Source of the DNA: an uncultured Dehalococcoidia bacterium
Lineage (GTDB): Bacteria > Chloroflexota > Dehalococcoidia > Lucifugimonadales > UBA3495
Direction: 5' to 3'
Assembly: GCA_958295765.1 (NCBI GenBank)
Contig: CATQHB010000001.1
Location: forward strand, 1-64,000
Length of the DNA stretch: 64,000 bases
Under the pieces are notes generated by a model, which was not told the DNA's origin, made no database searches, and saw only the letters and a list, made by a program, of their open reading frames with translations. The stretch's first letter is position 1. Every line of letters starts with the position of its first letter. A program made the translations under genes and the position numbers. Of the stretch, positions 17,565 to 25,773 are shown piece by piece.

Positions 17565-18476
17565 TTAAACTTCCAGTTTCAGGGCTTTAATCGCGTTGCC
17601 CCGTACAAACTTTTCGTACACCGCCGGGCTGATGGTACGGTGGGCGCCGCCCCAGTCAAAGCCGGCATCGACGATTTTCTGGTAGTCGTCCAACCAGACT
17701 TTGGGGTTGATGGCCGGGTAGTCGCTGCCGAACACCAGCTTGTCCTGCAAGACGGTGTTCATATACTGGAAAACAATGGGCTGGGTGGCATAGACGTAGC
17801 GGGGCAGCCAGCCGGACAGGTCCATATAGACGTTTTCGTGCCGCCAGCACACCGCCAGGCCCTCCTCGGTCCAGGGCCAGCCGAAATGGGTCATAATTAT
17901 CCGCAGGCTGGGAAAGGCGGTGGCTACGTCATCCAGCATCACCGGACGGCAGCCGTTAATGGTGCAGCGGGTCATCCGGGTGGTGCCGGTATGCACCAGG
18001 ATGGCGATGTCCAGTTCCACGCACTTCTCATAGATAGGCCACATCAGGGCCTTATCGTTGGGGCAAAACTCCTGGTAGGCGGGGTGAAACTTCAAGCCCT
18101 TGCAGCCCAGTTCCTTGACCGACCGCTCAATCTCCCGCAGGGCCAGCGGCCCCATGTGCGGGTCCACGCCGGCAAAGGGGATAAACAGGTCGGGGTACTT
18201 CTCGGCGTACAGGGCCAGGTAGTCATTGGGCAAGGCCCGCCCCCACTGGTTGTAGGCGACCATGTTGACGATAACCGCCTTGTCCACGCCGGCCTGCTGA
18301 AAATGCTCATAGGTCTCGTCAATGGTAATAAACTGCTTGCCGTGATGGGGGGCCTCCGGGCTGCGCCCGAAAAAGTCATAGTGGGCCTCGGTAAAGGACG
18401 GCCCATGCCCCAGGCAAGTCTCCTGGGTAAAGGGGTGGATGTGAATGTCAATGGGCTTGATGTCCGAGGAAACCAT
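17565..18476 (-). CDS. Amidohydrolase-2 family metal-dependent hydrolase (ACMSD-like)
   Basis: The 303-residue TIM-barrel protein has the N-terminal metal motif DIHIHPF, a GLKFHPAYQ segment with the next histidine, ILVHTGT, IMTHFGWPW and the FGSDYPA motif carrying the conserved aspartate. This pattern fits the amidohydrolase-2 group (aminocarboxymuconate decarboxylase, gamma-resorcylate decarboxylase and hydrolases). It would act on an aromatic acid or hydroxylated intermediate with one Zn or Mn ion. The ATG follows AAGGAG. It lies upstream of the CoA ligase-like gene on the same strand. Confidence 0.9.
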   Translation of the reverse strand: MVSSDIKPIDIHIHPFTQETCLGHGPSFTEAHYDFFGRSPEAPHHGKQFITIDETYEHFQQAGVDKAVIVNMVAYNQWGRALPNDYLALYAEKYPDLFIPFAGVDPHMGPLALREIERSVKELGCKGLKFHPAYQEFCPNDKALMWPIYEKCVELDIAILVHTGTTRMTRCTINGCRPVMLDDVATAFPSLRIIMTHFGWPWTEEGLAVCWRHENVYMDLSGWLPRYVYATQPIVFQYMNTVLQDKLVFGSDYPAINPKVWLDDYQKIVDAGFDWGGAHRTISPAVYEKFVRGNAIKALKLEV

Positions 18477-18602
18477 GGCATTGCTCCTTCGATTAGCGGT
18501 ATCCGTTATCTATCGGTTAGCGGTAGCGGTATATTATACCGTCCCGGTTAATGGGGCAAGGGATACGTTGGCGGGAAAGGCGGGCAATCGCATCATAAAC
18601 CC

Positions 18603-18657
18603 GTCGTTCCGGCGAAAGCCGGAATCCAGAACGCCCGGTAGCCGGCCCGCTATTTTC
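18603..18657. repeat. Family B half element
   Basis: Only the left arm and centre of the family B element are present here; the right arm is missing and family A sequence follows. Confidence 0.75.
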
Positions 18658-18699
18658 TGCTAAAGTCCGCCGATGCTAAATTCCGCCCACGTTAAAATC

Positions 18700-18950
18700 C
18701 GCTCATGGTGAGCTTGTCGAACCCGCCACCCCGTCCTTCGACAAGCTCAGGATGAGCGACTCGTCGACGTTAAAATCCGCTCATGTTAAAGTCCGCTCAT
18801 GGTGAGCTTGTCGAACCACCAACACCCCATCCTTCGACAAGCTCAGGATGAGCGATTCGCCGATGCTAAAGCCCGCTCATGTTAAAATCCGCTCATGGTG
18901 AGCTTGTCGAACCACCCCCACCCCGTCCTTCGACAAGCTCAGGATGAGCG
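18700..18950. repeat. Family A tandem array, three units
   Basis: Three successive units each pair a CTCATGGTGAGC arm with a CTTCGACAAGCTCAGGATG arm, separated by short CACCCCGTCC-like spacers. Degenerate GTTAAAATCCG strings lie between units. A TATAAT box at 19001-19006 lies past the array, upstream of the ThuA-like gene, but no good -35 is seen. Confidence 0.85.
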
Positions 18951-19071
18951 ATAAAAGTCGAAACCGGTTCTCCCCTGCGCCTATACCCTTGCCCCTGGTG
19001 TATAATGGCCGGAGTACGGCTAACCTAGCCATAACCATAAAACCATAAATCAAAACCGGAGGTATGATTCA

Positions 19072-19764
19072 GTGAAACTGCTGGTAATAACCGGGGGACG
19101 CCACCCCTACGAGGAATCTACGCCCATCCTGAACGACTTTCTCAGCGCCGCCGGCCACGACGTGACGGTTACTGATGACGCCGCGCCCCTGGCCGATGCC
19201 GCCGCAATGGACGGCTATGACGCCCTGGTGTTCAATACCCGCCGGGAGAACCTGCCCGACTTTGGCGACCTGGCCCTGGCCCCGGCGGAACAGGACGGCA
19301 TGGCCCGGTTCATCCGCTCCGGCAAAGGGTTCGTCTGCATCCACATCTCCACCTGCCTCTCCAACGCCTGGCCCGAATACCACGACATCACCGGCGGCGG
19401 CTGGATTACTGGCGCCAGCTTCCACCCGCCCTACGGCCAGTTCACCGTCAACGTCAGCAATGCCGGGCATCCCGGCGTGCAGGGCGTGTCCGACTTTACG
19501 ACCAACGACGAGTTGTATATGGGGCTGGCCCACCAAGAGGGCAACGAAGTGTTCCTGACCGGCGACTCCGAGGAAGGCACCTGGCCCTGGGGCCCCGACC
19601 GGGCGCCCACGCCGATGCCCGGCGGAACCTTCCCCCTGGCCTGGACCCGCAGCTACGGCGACGGCAAGGTCTTTGTCCTGCTGCTGGGCCACGACGGCCG
19701 CAGTTTTGAGACGCCGGAGTTCCAGAAAATAGTCCTCAACGGCGTGGATTGGGCCACGGCTTAA
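19072..19764 (+). CDS. ThuA-like domain protein
   Basis: The 230-residue protein has the flavodoxin-like ThuA fold signature: LLVITGGRHPYEES at the start, YDALVFNTR, GKGFVCIHIS, DELYMGLAHQ and SYGDGKVFVLLLGHDG. ThuA proteins are linked to trehalose and disaccharide use, but their biochemical role is still uncertain. The start is GTG, 10 bases after CGGAGG; the ATG between them is out of frame and stops after three codons. A perfect palindrome follows the gene and could terminate transcription. Confidence 0.88.
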   Translation: MKLLVITGGRHPYEESTPILNDFLSAAGHDVTVTDDAAPLADAAAMDGYDALVFNTRRENLPDFGDLALAPAEQDGMARFIRSGKGFVCIHISTCLSNAWPEYHDITGGGWITGASFHPPYGQFTVNVSNAGHPGVQGVSDFTTNDELYMGLAHQEGNEVFLTGDSEEGTWPWGPDRAPTPMPGGTFPLAWTRSYGDGKVFVLLLGHDGRSFETPEFQKIVLNGVDWATA

Positions 19765-19813
19765 CCGCCGGCGACCCGCGCCCGCAAAGGGGGCCGGGTA
19801 GTGTAAGAGAGAC

Positions 19814-19837
19814 GGGGCGGGAGAATTCTCCCGCCCC
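19814..19837 (+). terminator. GC-rich perfect palindrome after the ThuA-like gene
   Basis: GGGGCGGGAGAA is followed at once by its complement, giving a 12-bp perfect inverted repeat with the sequence ATAGTTATT after it. The T run is poor, so termination may be inefficient or serve both strands. Confidence 0.5.
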
Positions 19838-19860
19838 ATAGTTATTCCGGGGGACTAAGG

Positions 19861-20135
19861 GGTTGCCCTGGTGGTTGCGCCGGGGCTAGGGATGGTTCGA
19901 CAGGCTCACCATGAGCGGATAGGAAAACCGCTGGATTCCGGTAGGACTAACCGGTTGCCTTGGTGGTTGCGCCGGGGCTGGGGATGGTTCGACAGGCTCA
20001 CCATGAGCGGGTAAGAACCGTCTGGATTGCGGGAGGATTAACCGGTTGCCCTGGCGGTTGTGCCGGGGCTGGGGATGGTTCGACAAGCTCACCATGAGCG
20101 TATAGGAAAACCGCTGGATTCCGGTGGGATAAAGG
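19861..20135. repeat. 92-bp tandem repeat, three units, each with a family A arm
   Basis: Units start at 19861, 19953 and 20044. A fourth partial unit at 20136 runs into the duplicated protease block. Each begins GGTTGCC(C/T)TGG, contains TGGTTCGACA(A/G)GCTCACCA, and ends with a GGAAAACCGCTGGATTCCGG-like string. It is non-coding. Confidence 0.85.
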
Positions 20136-20158
20136 GGTTGCCCTGGAGTTGGTTTCCG

Positions 20159-21340
20159 CTATGGTTTTTCGCTGAGCAGCACATCGGTTACCTGGTAGGT
20201 TTGACCGTTGATCTGGACGTAGAGGTCGCCTCCTGAGTAGTATCCCTCGTAGTGGCAGATGCCGCGTTGGGGATCGTTGCTCCAGGAGTAGTACCCGTCG
20301 TTTTCGGCGATGCGGGTGACGCAGGGATTGTCGTTCCGGGTTTGGTGGTAGGTGCTGTCTCGTTCCTGCCAAGTCAGCAGGGCGGGGTATGAGCCGTCGT
20401 TCCAGGGCGATGGCGGCGGGGGAATGATCCGGTTGTTGCCCCGCTTCAGATCCTCAAAGCGGTCGTAGATTTCCTGGAGGGCGATGGCGTAGCCGACGTT
20501 TTCCAGGTCGGGGCGGGCGCAGGTATTCATGCCGATAATCTGACCTTGCAGGTTGACCAGCGGGCCGCCGGAGTTGCCGGGGTTTATGGCAGCGTCGCTC
20601 TTGATATTTTGTACGCCGTCGGTGCAGGGAGTGTTTTGCACGTCCTCGTTGGATATTACGCCGGTGGTAATGGAAAGACCTCGGCCCCCGCCGGCCGGGT
20701 AGCCGGCGGCCATGACGCGGGAGCCTTTTATTGGGTTGGTGGAGTAGGAAATTCCTTTTCCCTGATAACTGATGTATTCGGTTCCGTTGGTCCAGTTGGT
20801 TTGGGACCAGTCGAATTTGTTGGGGCCGGCGTCAATCAGCGCGATGTCGGCGTATTCGTCGATGCCCAGGACGCGGGCACGGGGGATTTCGATGCCGGAG
20901 AACCAGGTAACTTCCACGGTGGGTTCTTTTTCTACTACGTGGGCGTTAGTGACGAGGTAGTAGTCGTTTTTATTCCTGGGGTCGGTGACGAAGAACCCGG
21001 TGCCGCTTCCTCGGGCTGAACGTATGTATAAGACGTGGGCGTCCAGTCGTTCGGTCCAGTCGGCGATGCTGGGGGTAGGCGTGGGTATTGGCGTGGGCCT
21101 TCTGGTGGGCCGGGCGGTGGGCGCCGGGGTTGCCGTGGGCTGGGGCGTAGCGGTGGGTTGCGGAGTTGCCGTGGGAACCGGGGTAATAGTAGGCATAGCG
21201 CTGACGATGGCGGCGGCGCGCTGGTCAATGAGTCGGTTCAGCTCCTGGTCGCTGGGGCCGCAGGCCGGGAGGCCGATGAGGACGACCAGGAAGGCGGCAA
21301 TGCTGGCCGGTAAGCGGAGAGCTTTGATGATTGATTTCAA
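20159..21340 (-). CDS. Trypsin-like serine protease lipoprotein (HtrA/S1C type), copy 1
   Basis: The 393-residue protein begins with a lipoprotein signal (lipobox GLPAC, C27). A long Thr-Pro-rich linker follows (residues about 50-90), a style frequent in Chloroflexota surface proteins. The chymotrypsin-fold domain has H134 (NAHVV), D165 (ADIALID) and S257 (GNSGGP). No PDZ domain is present; instead a short C-terminal domain with HYEGYYSGGD and YVQINGQTYQV follows, containing two cysteines. It is expected on the outer face of the membrane, degrading or sensing misfolded proteins. The start codon is probably TTG after GAGGGA. The paralog at 21599 differs mostly at the C-terminus. Confidence 0.9.
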   Translation of the reverse strand: MKSIIKALRLPASIAAFLVVLIGLPACGPSDQELNRLIDQRAAAIVSAMPTITPVPTATPQPTATPQPTATPAPTARPTRRPTPIPTPTPSIADWTERLDAHVLYIRSARGSGTGFFVTDPRNKNDYYLVTNAHVVEKEPTVEVTWFSGIEIPRARVLGIDEYADIALIDAGPNKFDWSQTNWTNGTEYISYQGKGISYSTNPIKGSRVMAAGYPAGGGRGLSITTGVISNEDVQNTPCTDGVQNIKSDAAINPGNSGGPLVNLQGQIIGMNTCARPDLENVGYAIALQEIYDRFEDLKRGNNRIIPPPPSPWNDGSYPALLTWQERDSTYHQTRNDNPCVTRIAENDGYYSWSNDPQRGICHYEGYYSGGDLYVQINGQTYQVTDVLLSEKP

Positions 21341-21437
21341 GGTTTTGTTCCCTCAAGTTCTCCGCTTGCCGGTCTGCGCTGATTGCCGCCGGGTTTAGCC
21401 GGAATGACGCGGTTCCCGGCAGCAAGGCAGCAACCCC

Positions 21438-21552
21438 CTAGTACCCCCGGAAAGCCTCGGTGAACAGCAACGCCTTATCTATTGGCCCGTCTATTTCCAG
21501 TTGGGCGGCGGGCGGGCCGGCGCTCAAGTCCAGCCGGCCGTAGATGAGCAGG
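21438..21552 (-). pseudogene. Orphan 3' fragment of the MDMPI-type gene at 22881
   Basis: About 37 codons plus a stop encode the same C-terminal residues (GRLDLSAGP...FTEAFRGY) as the complete gene at 22881. There is no upstream part. The fragment was carried along by the tandem duplication of the protease unit, and the TAA stop has become TAG. Confidence 0.85.
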
Positions 21553-21598
21553 TAGTCATTCCGGGGGTACTAACCAGTTGCCCTGGAGTTGGTTTCCG

Positions 21599-22783
21599 CT
21601 ATGGTTTTTCGCTGAGCGGCACTTCGGTTACCTGGTAGGTTTGACCGTTGATATAGACATAGACGTCGTTTCCTGAAAAGTATCCCTCGTAGTGGCAGAT
21701 GTTGTATCCCCAGTAACCCCAGTAGTAGGCATAGCCCTCAACGTTCTCGGTAATGCGGGTGACGCAGGGATTGTCGTTCCGGGTTTGGTGGTAGGTGCCA
21801 TCTCGTTCCTGCCAGGTCAGCAGGGCGGGGTAGGAGCCGTCGTTCCAGGGCGATGGCGGCGGGGGAATGATCCGGTTGTTGCCCCGCTTCAGATCCTCAA
21901 AGCGGTCGTAGATTTCCTGGAGGGCGATGGCGTAGCCGACATTTTCCAGGTCGGGGCGGGCGCAGGTATTCATGCCGATAATCTGACCTTGCAGGTTGAC
22001 CAGCGGGCCGCCGGAGTTGCCGGGGTTTATGGCGGCGTCGCTCTTGATATTTTGTACGCCGTCGGTGCAGGGAGTGTTTTGCACGTCCTCGTTGGATATT
22101 ACGCCGGTGGTAATGGAAATACCTCGGCCCCCGCCGGCCGGGTAGCCGGCGGCCATGACGCGGGAGCCTTTGATTGGGTTGGTGGAGTAGGAAATTCCTT
22201 TTCCCTGATAACTGATGTATTCGGTTCCGTTGCTCCAGTTGGTTTGGGACCAGTCGAATTTGTTGGGGCCGGCGTCAATCAGCGCGATGTCGGCGTATTC
22301 GTCGATGCCCAGGACGCGGGCACGGGGGATTTCGATGCCGGAGAACCAGGTAACTTCCACGGTGGGTTCTTTTTCTACTACGTGGGCGTTAGTGACGAGG
22401 TAGTAGTTGTTTTTATTCCTGGGGTCGGTGACGAAGAACCCGGTGCCGCTTCCTCGGGATGAACGTATGTATAAGACGTGGGCGTCCAGTCGTTCGGTCC
22501 AGTCGGCGATGCTGGGGGTAGGCGTGGGTATTGGCGTGGGCCTTCTGGTGGGTCGGGCGGTGGGCGCGGGGGTTGCCGTGGGCTGGGGCGTAGCGGTGGG
22601 TTGCGGAGTTGCCGTGGGAACCGGGGTAATGGTGGGCATAGCGCTGACGATGGCGGCGGCGCGCTGGTCAATGAGTCGGTTCAGTTCCTGGTCACTGGGG
22701 CCGCAGGCCAGTAGGCCGCTGAGGACGACCAGTAGGGCGGCAATGCTGGCCGGCAAGCGGAGAGCTTTGATGATTGATTTCAA
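21599..22783 (-). CDS. Trypsin-like serine protease lipoprotein (HtrA/S1C type), copy 2
   Basis: This 394-residue protein is nearly identical to the copy at 20159 through the signal peptide (lipobox GLLAC), Thr-Pro linker and protease domain, with the same His-Asp-Ser triad. Differences cluster in the last 50 residues, where YAYYWGYWGYN replaces YSWSNDPQRG. The C-terminal region may therefore be where the two proteins diverge in binding. Start TTG and leader are the same. It is adjacent to the complete MDMPI-type gene, so this is probably the parental copy. Confidence 0.9.
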   Translation of the reverse strand: MKSIIKALRLPASIAALLVVLSGLLACGPSDQELNRLIDQRAAAIVSAMPTITPVPTATPQPTATPQPTATPAPTARPTRRPTPIPTPTPSIADWTERLDAHVLYIRSSRGSGTGFFVTDPRNKNNYYLVTNAHVVEKEPTVEVTWFSGIEIPRARVLGIDEYADIALIDAGPNKFDWSQTNWSNGTEYISYQGKGISYSTNPIKGSRVMAAGYPAGGGRGISITTGVISNEDVQNTPCTDGVQNIKSDAAINPGNSGGPLVNLQGQIIGMNTCARPDLENVGYAIALQEIYDRFEDLKRGNNRIIPPPPSPWNDGSYPALLTWQERDGTYHQTRNDNPCVTRITENVEGYAYYWGYWGYNICHYEGYFSGNDVYVYINGQTYQVTEVPLSEKP

Positions 22784-22880
22784 GGTTTTGTTCCCTCAAG
22801 TTCTCCGCTTGCCGGTCTGCGTTGATTGCCGCCGGGTTTAGCCGGAATGACCCGGTTCCCGGCAGCAAGGCAGCGCCCTG

Positions 22881-23720
22881 TTAATACCCCCGGAAAGCCT
22901 CGGTGAACAGCAACGCCTTATCCAGTGGCCCGTCTATTTCCAGTTGGGCGGCCGGCGGGCCGGCGCTCAAGTCCAGCCGGCCGTAGATGAGCAGCACGTA
23001 GGCGCTGGCGTTGCCGCGGAAGGTTACGTCGGCCGGGGCGTCGCCGGCCGGTTCGATGCGGAAACCGTCTCCCTCCAACACCACGTCCTGGCTTACCGGC
23101 GGGGCGCCGGAAACCTGGAACCGGAAACGGGCCGGGCCGGCGCCGGCTACCGGCCGGAAACTGGCGTTCAGCCAACGATAGGCCAGGGTAGTTATCAGCC
23201 CGGCGGCGGCCTCCGACAACTCGGCGGCCGGGTCAAAGGCGGAACGAATGTCCCAGCCGTGAATCGCCAGTTCCTGGATGCGCCGGGCTACGTTTTCGTG
23301 CATCGGGATAATGCCCCGGCGGTGGAAGGACGGCTTTTCCCAGTCCCCGGCTTGCAGTCCCTGAGCCGCCTGCCCCAGCCGCTGCTGGCCCTCGGTGTAG
23401 GCGCGGAGCAGGTCGGACGGTTCCATTTCGCTGCCGTAGGCAATGGCCCGTTCCGCCGTCATTTCCGAGGCCCGCTCGCCGGCATCCAGCAGTCGCTGAC
23501 CCTCCGGCGGGCTGCTGTCGCCGGCCTGGGCGCGGGTCAGGGCCAAAGCGCTGCCGCCGGAACCCTGGGCCAGGTGCGCCACCACGTCGGCAACCTTCCA
23601 TTCGGAACAGGCGCTGTCCCGGTTCCAACCTTCGGCATCCAGTCCGGCCAGAAAATCGCCCAGCCGGGCCGCCTCGGCAATCAGCAGGTCAACGGTGCTT
23701 TGCTGTTCGGGGGTGGTCAT
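22881..23720 (-). CDS. Maleylpyruvate isomerase-family (MDMPI/DinB-like) protein, thiol-dependent type
   Basis: The 279-residue protein has an N-terminal four-helix metal-binding domain with H49 (VVAHLAQ), E142 and H154 (IHGWDIR). This is the zinc triad of mycothiol-dependent maleylpyruvate isomerase relatives (TIGR03083 group). The C-terminal domain resembles the sterol-carrier-like C-terminal domain of the same family. AAGGAG precedes the ATG. Relatives act in thiol transfer or gentisate-type catabolism. Mycothiol itself is actinobacterial, so in this host another thiol or another reaction is possible. Its last 110 bases are duplicated at 21438. Confidence 0.85.
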   Translation of the reverse strand: MTTPEQQSTVDLLIAEAARLGDFLAGLDAEGWNRDSACSEWKVADVVAHLAQGSGGSALALTRAQAGDSSPPEGQRLLDAGERASEMTAERAIAYGSEMEPSDLLRAYTEGQQRLGQAAQGLQAGDWEKPSFHRRGIIPMHENVARRIQELAIHGWDIRSAFDPAAELSEAAAGLITTLAYRWLNASFRPVAGAGPARFRFQVSGAPPVSQDVVLEGDGFRIEPAGDAPADVTFRGNASAYVLLIYGRLDLSAGPPAAQLEIDGPLDKALLFTEAFRGY

Positions 23721-23771
23721 ACTTTCTCCTTGTTTGGGGGATTTACCGCCGGGCGGCGGATTGCGGGAGCT

Positions 23772-24671
23772 TTACCGGGGCAATCCCCGGTAGAGGCGGC
23801 CCTCGGTGGTGGTAACGTACAGGTCGGAACGAGCCGGGCCACCCAGGGCGCAGTTGGTCGGTTCCTCGGGCAGAGGCTGGGACTCCAGGATCCGGCCGGC
23901 CGGGGAAAAGACATAGACCATGGGCCCCGGGCCGGCGCCGGCGCCGCCGGCCACCGCCACCACGTTGCCGGCGGCGTCCAGACTCATACCACCGATACCC
24001 CGGTGAACGCCCCGCCGGTCGGCGCCAAAGCGGTGCAGCAGGCGGTACGGCCCCAGGGTTCCGTCCTCTAAAACCGGATAGGCGCGCAACTCCCGCGCTC
24101 CCGCCGGCGCGTCGCTGCTCTCCGCCACGTACAGAGTATCCTCTGCCGGAGAGAGCAGCAGAGCCGCCGGCGCGTCGGTGTCGTAGGTCATCCGCCGGAT
24201 GGGGGACTCCAGGTTGGGAACCTCCAGCCGCAGGACGGAGGCGTGGGCCAGCTTGTCGTGAATCTGCGGGTTCATCGCCTCCCGCAGGTCGCCGTGAGGG
24301 TCGCAAAACCAGATACGGTTTTGGGCGTCCACCACCAAATCCCGGGGCTGGTTGTGATACACCCCGTCCAGCTTGTGGGCCAGGGGCGCGGTGCTGCCGT
24401 CGGCGTTAAAGCGCACCAGACGGCGGCCCCCACTCTGCGCGCCGTAAAGCGTCCCGTCGGCGGCAAAGGCCAGGCCCACGGTGCGGTTAGTCCAGCGGCG
24501 GAAGTCGGTAGTCGCCCCGGTCTGCGGGTCATAGCGCAGAATCCGGTTGTTAGCCGCGTTAAAGGGAAAGGTAAGCTGGGTGAACAGCAGGGCGCCCCCC
24601 CGCTCATCCCAGACCGGGCCATCAGTAGGGCTGCCGTAAGGCCCGGCAACCGACTCAAACTCCCAACTCAC
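23772..24671 (-). CDS. SMP-30/gluconolactonase-like beta-propeller protein
   Basis: The 299-residue protein has the six-bladed propeller pattern of SMP-30/LRE-like lactonases: TDGPVWDERGGALLFT at the start, NRTVGLAFAADGTLY, the metal-site segment NQPRDLVVDAQNRIWFCDP, and LLLSPAEDTLYVAES. These enzymes open sugar lactones with a divalent cation. The start is GTG preceded by CGAGG. It may work after the glucose-dehydrogenase-like protein at 13714, although they are 9 kb apart. It shares a strand and short spacing with the MDMPI-type gene downstream and could be in one transcript. Confidence 0.88.
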   Translation of the reverse strand: MSWEFESVAGPYGSPTDGPVWDERGGALLFTQLTFPFNAANNRILRYDPQTGATTDFRRWTNRTVGLAFAADGTLYGAQSGGRRLVRFNADGSTAPLAHKLDGVYHNQPRDLVVDAQNRIWFCDPHGDLREAMNPQIHDKLAHASVLRLEVPNLESPIRRMTYDTDAPAALLLSPAEDTLYVAESSDAPAGARELRAYPVLEDGTLGPYRLLHRFGADRRGVHRGIGGMSLDAAGNVVAVAGGAGAGPGPMVYVFSPAGRILESQPLPEEPTNCALGGPARSDLYVTTTEGRLYRGLPR

Positions 24672-24780
24672 AGCTAAACCTCGACAAACGCATACCAGCG
24701 CAATTTTCCCGGTGGCGACTGTTGGATTTTAGAAGGGGCAGGTGGGGGTGTCAAGGATTTTGGGGGGTGGTGGGTATCAA

Positions 24781-25404
24781 TCAACTCCATTGCGGGGGCT
24801 TATTGAGTACGTAGCCGTCGGGATTGACAACAAACGGCGGCAACTGACTGGAGTGAAAACGCCGGCGGCCTATGGTGAAATAGGCCGTTGCTACCTCGCG
24901 CAACTGCACAGAAATGCGATTTGGCGGGAAGGCGACAATGACCTGCTTATCCGGGTAGCGCTGCCGGATGGCGCTTATCGGCCCGGACAAATCGCTGTCG
25001 GCGGAGATGATGATTGCTACGTCAAAGACATCGTCCTGAGCATCGCCCATCAACTCAGTGGCGATGTTCACGTCGGTCATCTTTTCCTCGTAAGTTGTCC
25101 AAATGGTTCCACAACGGAGGCAGGTTACATCCTTGGGAAGAAAATGACCGTAGTGGATGTTCAAGCCGGCAAGAGTTTCCAGTGCGTCCAAATATATGCC
25201 CTGCCGCTCGGCCTGCCCCGGGTCACCGGGTCTGGGCAAGACCCGGGCGGTGAAATACCGGACTGTCGCCAATTGCTGACCGGGACGCAGCAATTTCTCC
25301 GACAGGCCGGGCAAGTCCAGCCAATAATACCGCCGCCAACCTTTGGACTTCAGGCCATAGTAGAGGTTGAACCCGTCTATGTAAACCGAAACTCGCTCCG
25401 TCAT
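24781..25404 (-). CDS. NYN-domain (PIN-like) ribonuclease
   Basis: The 207-residue protein has the NYN/LabA-type PIN fold. The acidic residues D10 (YIDGFN), D111 (TDVNIA) and D136/D138 (SADSDL) form the expected metal site, and a CxxC pair (C95, C98) lies in CLRCG. NYN proteins cleave RNA. GGTGAG precedes the ATG, and the leader contains three direct TGTCAAT repeats. The gene is divergent from a candidate small RNA starting 66 bases away. Its first 14 codons together with that small RNA are duplicated 304 bases further on. Nothing else is adjacent downstream on the same strand. Confidence 0.9.
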   Translation of the reverse strand: MTERVSVYIDGFNLYYGLKSKGWRRYYWLDLPGLSEKLLRPGQQLATVRYFTARVLPRPGDPGQAERQGIYLDALETLAGLNIHYGHFLPKDVTCLRCGTIWTTYEEKMTDVNIATELMGDAQDDVFDVAIIISADSDLSGPISAIRQRYPDKQVIVAFPPNRISVQLREVATAYFTIGRRRFHSSQLPPFVVNPDGYVLNKPPQWS

Positions 25405-25418
25405 TACTCACCAAAACA

Positions 25419-25463
25419 TTGACACATTGACATATTGACAAGAATATACCATAGGGCTAATAT
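25419..25463 (+). promoter_or_regulatory. Promoter with three TTGACA boxes, small RNA copy 1
   Basis: TTGACA occurs three times at an 8-base period (25419, 25427, 25435). The last is exactly 17 bases from TAATAT at 25458-25463. The extra boxes could be alternative -35 elements or an operator, and they also lie in the leader of the divergent NYN gene. Confidence 0.65.
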
Positions 25464-25469
25464 ATACAT

Positions 25470-25533
25470 ACCCCCCTGGGGAGAGCATCCCCAGGCCGAC
25501 GTCCCGCTCTTGGTAGCGGGGCGTTTATTTTTT
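25470..25533 (+). ncRNA. Candidate structured small RNA, copy 1 (about 64 nt)
   Basis: Downstream of the promoter, hairpin 1 has an 8-bp stem CCTGGGGA/TCCCCAGG with a 5-base loop. Hairpin 2 has a 10-bp stem ACGTCCCGCT/AGCGGGGCGT with loop CTTGGT, and is followed by TTATTTTTT, a good intrinsic terminator. No ribosome-binding site or reading frame is evident. In the second copy both stems are unchanged while loop 1 differs (GAGCA versus GACTA), as expected for a conserved RNA, though two recent copies are weak evidence. The same signal could instead be a leader of a lost gene. Confidence 0.55.
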
Positions 25534-25664
25534 AACCAGCTAAACAAACCCCGCCCTGCCCATATCCATAGCGGTATTTCTATGCAACAATCCGCCCTTA
25601 TCAAAACTTCGTTGTTTCCCGGTATTCCTAATGCTAATAGTGGATGAGGCATCCGGCGGGTGCA

Positions 25665-25708
25665 AAGAGGTTGAACCCGTCTATGTAAACCGAAACGCGT
25701 TCCGTCAT
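25665..25708 (-). pseudogene. Truncated duplicate of the NYN gene start
   Basis: The first 14 codons of the NYN protein (MTERVSVYIDGFNL) are repeated here, then the sequence becomes unrelated and soon stops. It is the end of a roughly 197-bp duplication that also contains the promoter and the small RNA. Confidence 0.8.
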
Positions 25709-25722
25709 TACTCACCAAAACA

Positions 25723-25767
25723 TTGACATATTGACATATTGACAAGAATATACCATAGGGTTACTAT
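25723..25767 (+). promoter_or_regulatory. Promoter with three TTGACA boxes, small RNA copy 2
   Basis: The three TTGACA hexamers (25723, 25731, 25739) and 17-base spacing to TACTAT match copy 1 at an offset of 304 bases. In this copy all three boxes lie within perfect ATTGACAT-like repeats. Confidence 0.62.
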
Positions 25768-25773
25768 ATACAT

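Larger units (their letters stand above)
20138..22993. repeat. 1.44-kb tandem duplication of a protease lipoprotein unit
   Basis: Bases about 20138-21552 repeat as about 21579-22993 with high identity (offset 1440). Each unit holds a protease lipoprotein gene, its leader and the last roughly 110 bases of the isomerase-like gene at 22881. The left unit's copy of that 3' end is an orphan fragment, which identifies the unit boundaries. Confidence 0.88.

Noticed and set aside
18700-18950. Possible CRISPR array at the regularly spaced arms
   Set aside because: Arms are inverted rather than direct, spacers are short and similar to each other, and no cas gene is in the window. They match a repeat family found all over the window.
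25435-25745. Open frames of about 110 codons with MSICQYVNVL-like starts over the small RNA region
   Set aside because: They read through the hairpins and duplicate sequences in both copies, with no domain or ribosome-binding site. The hairpin/terminator interpretation is better supported.
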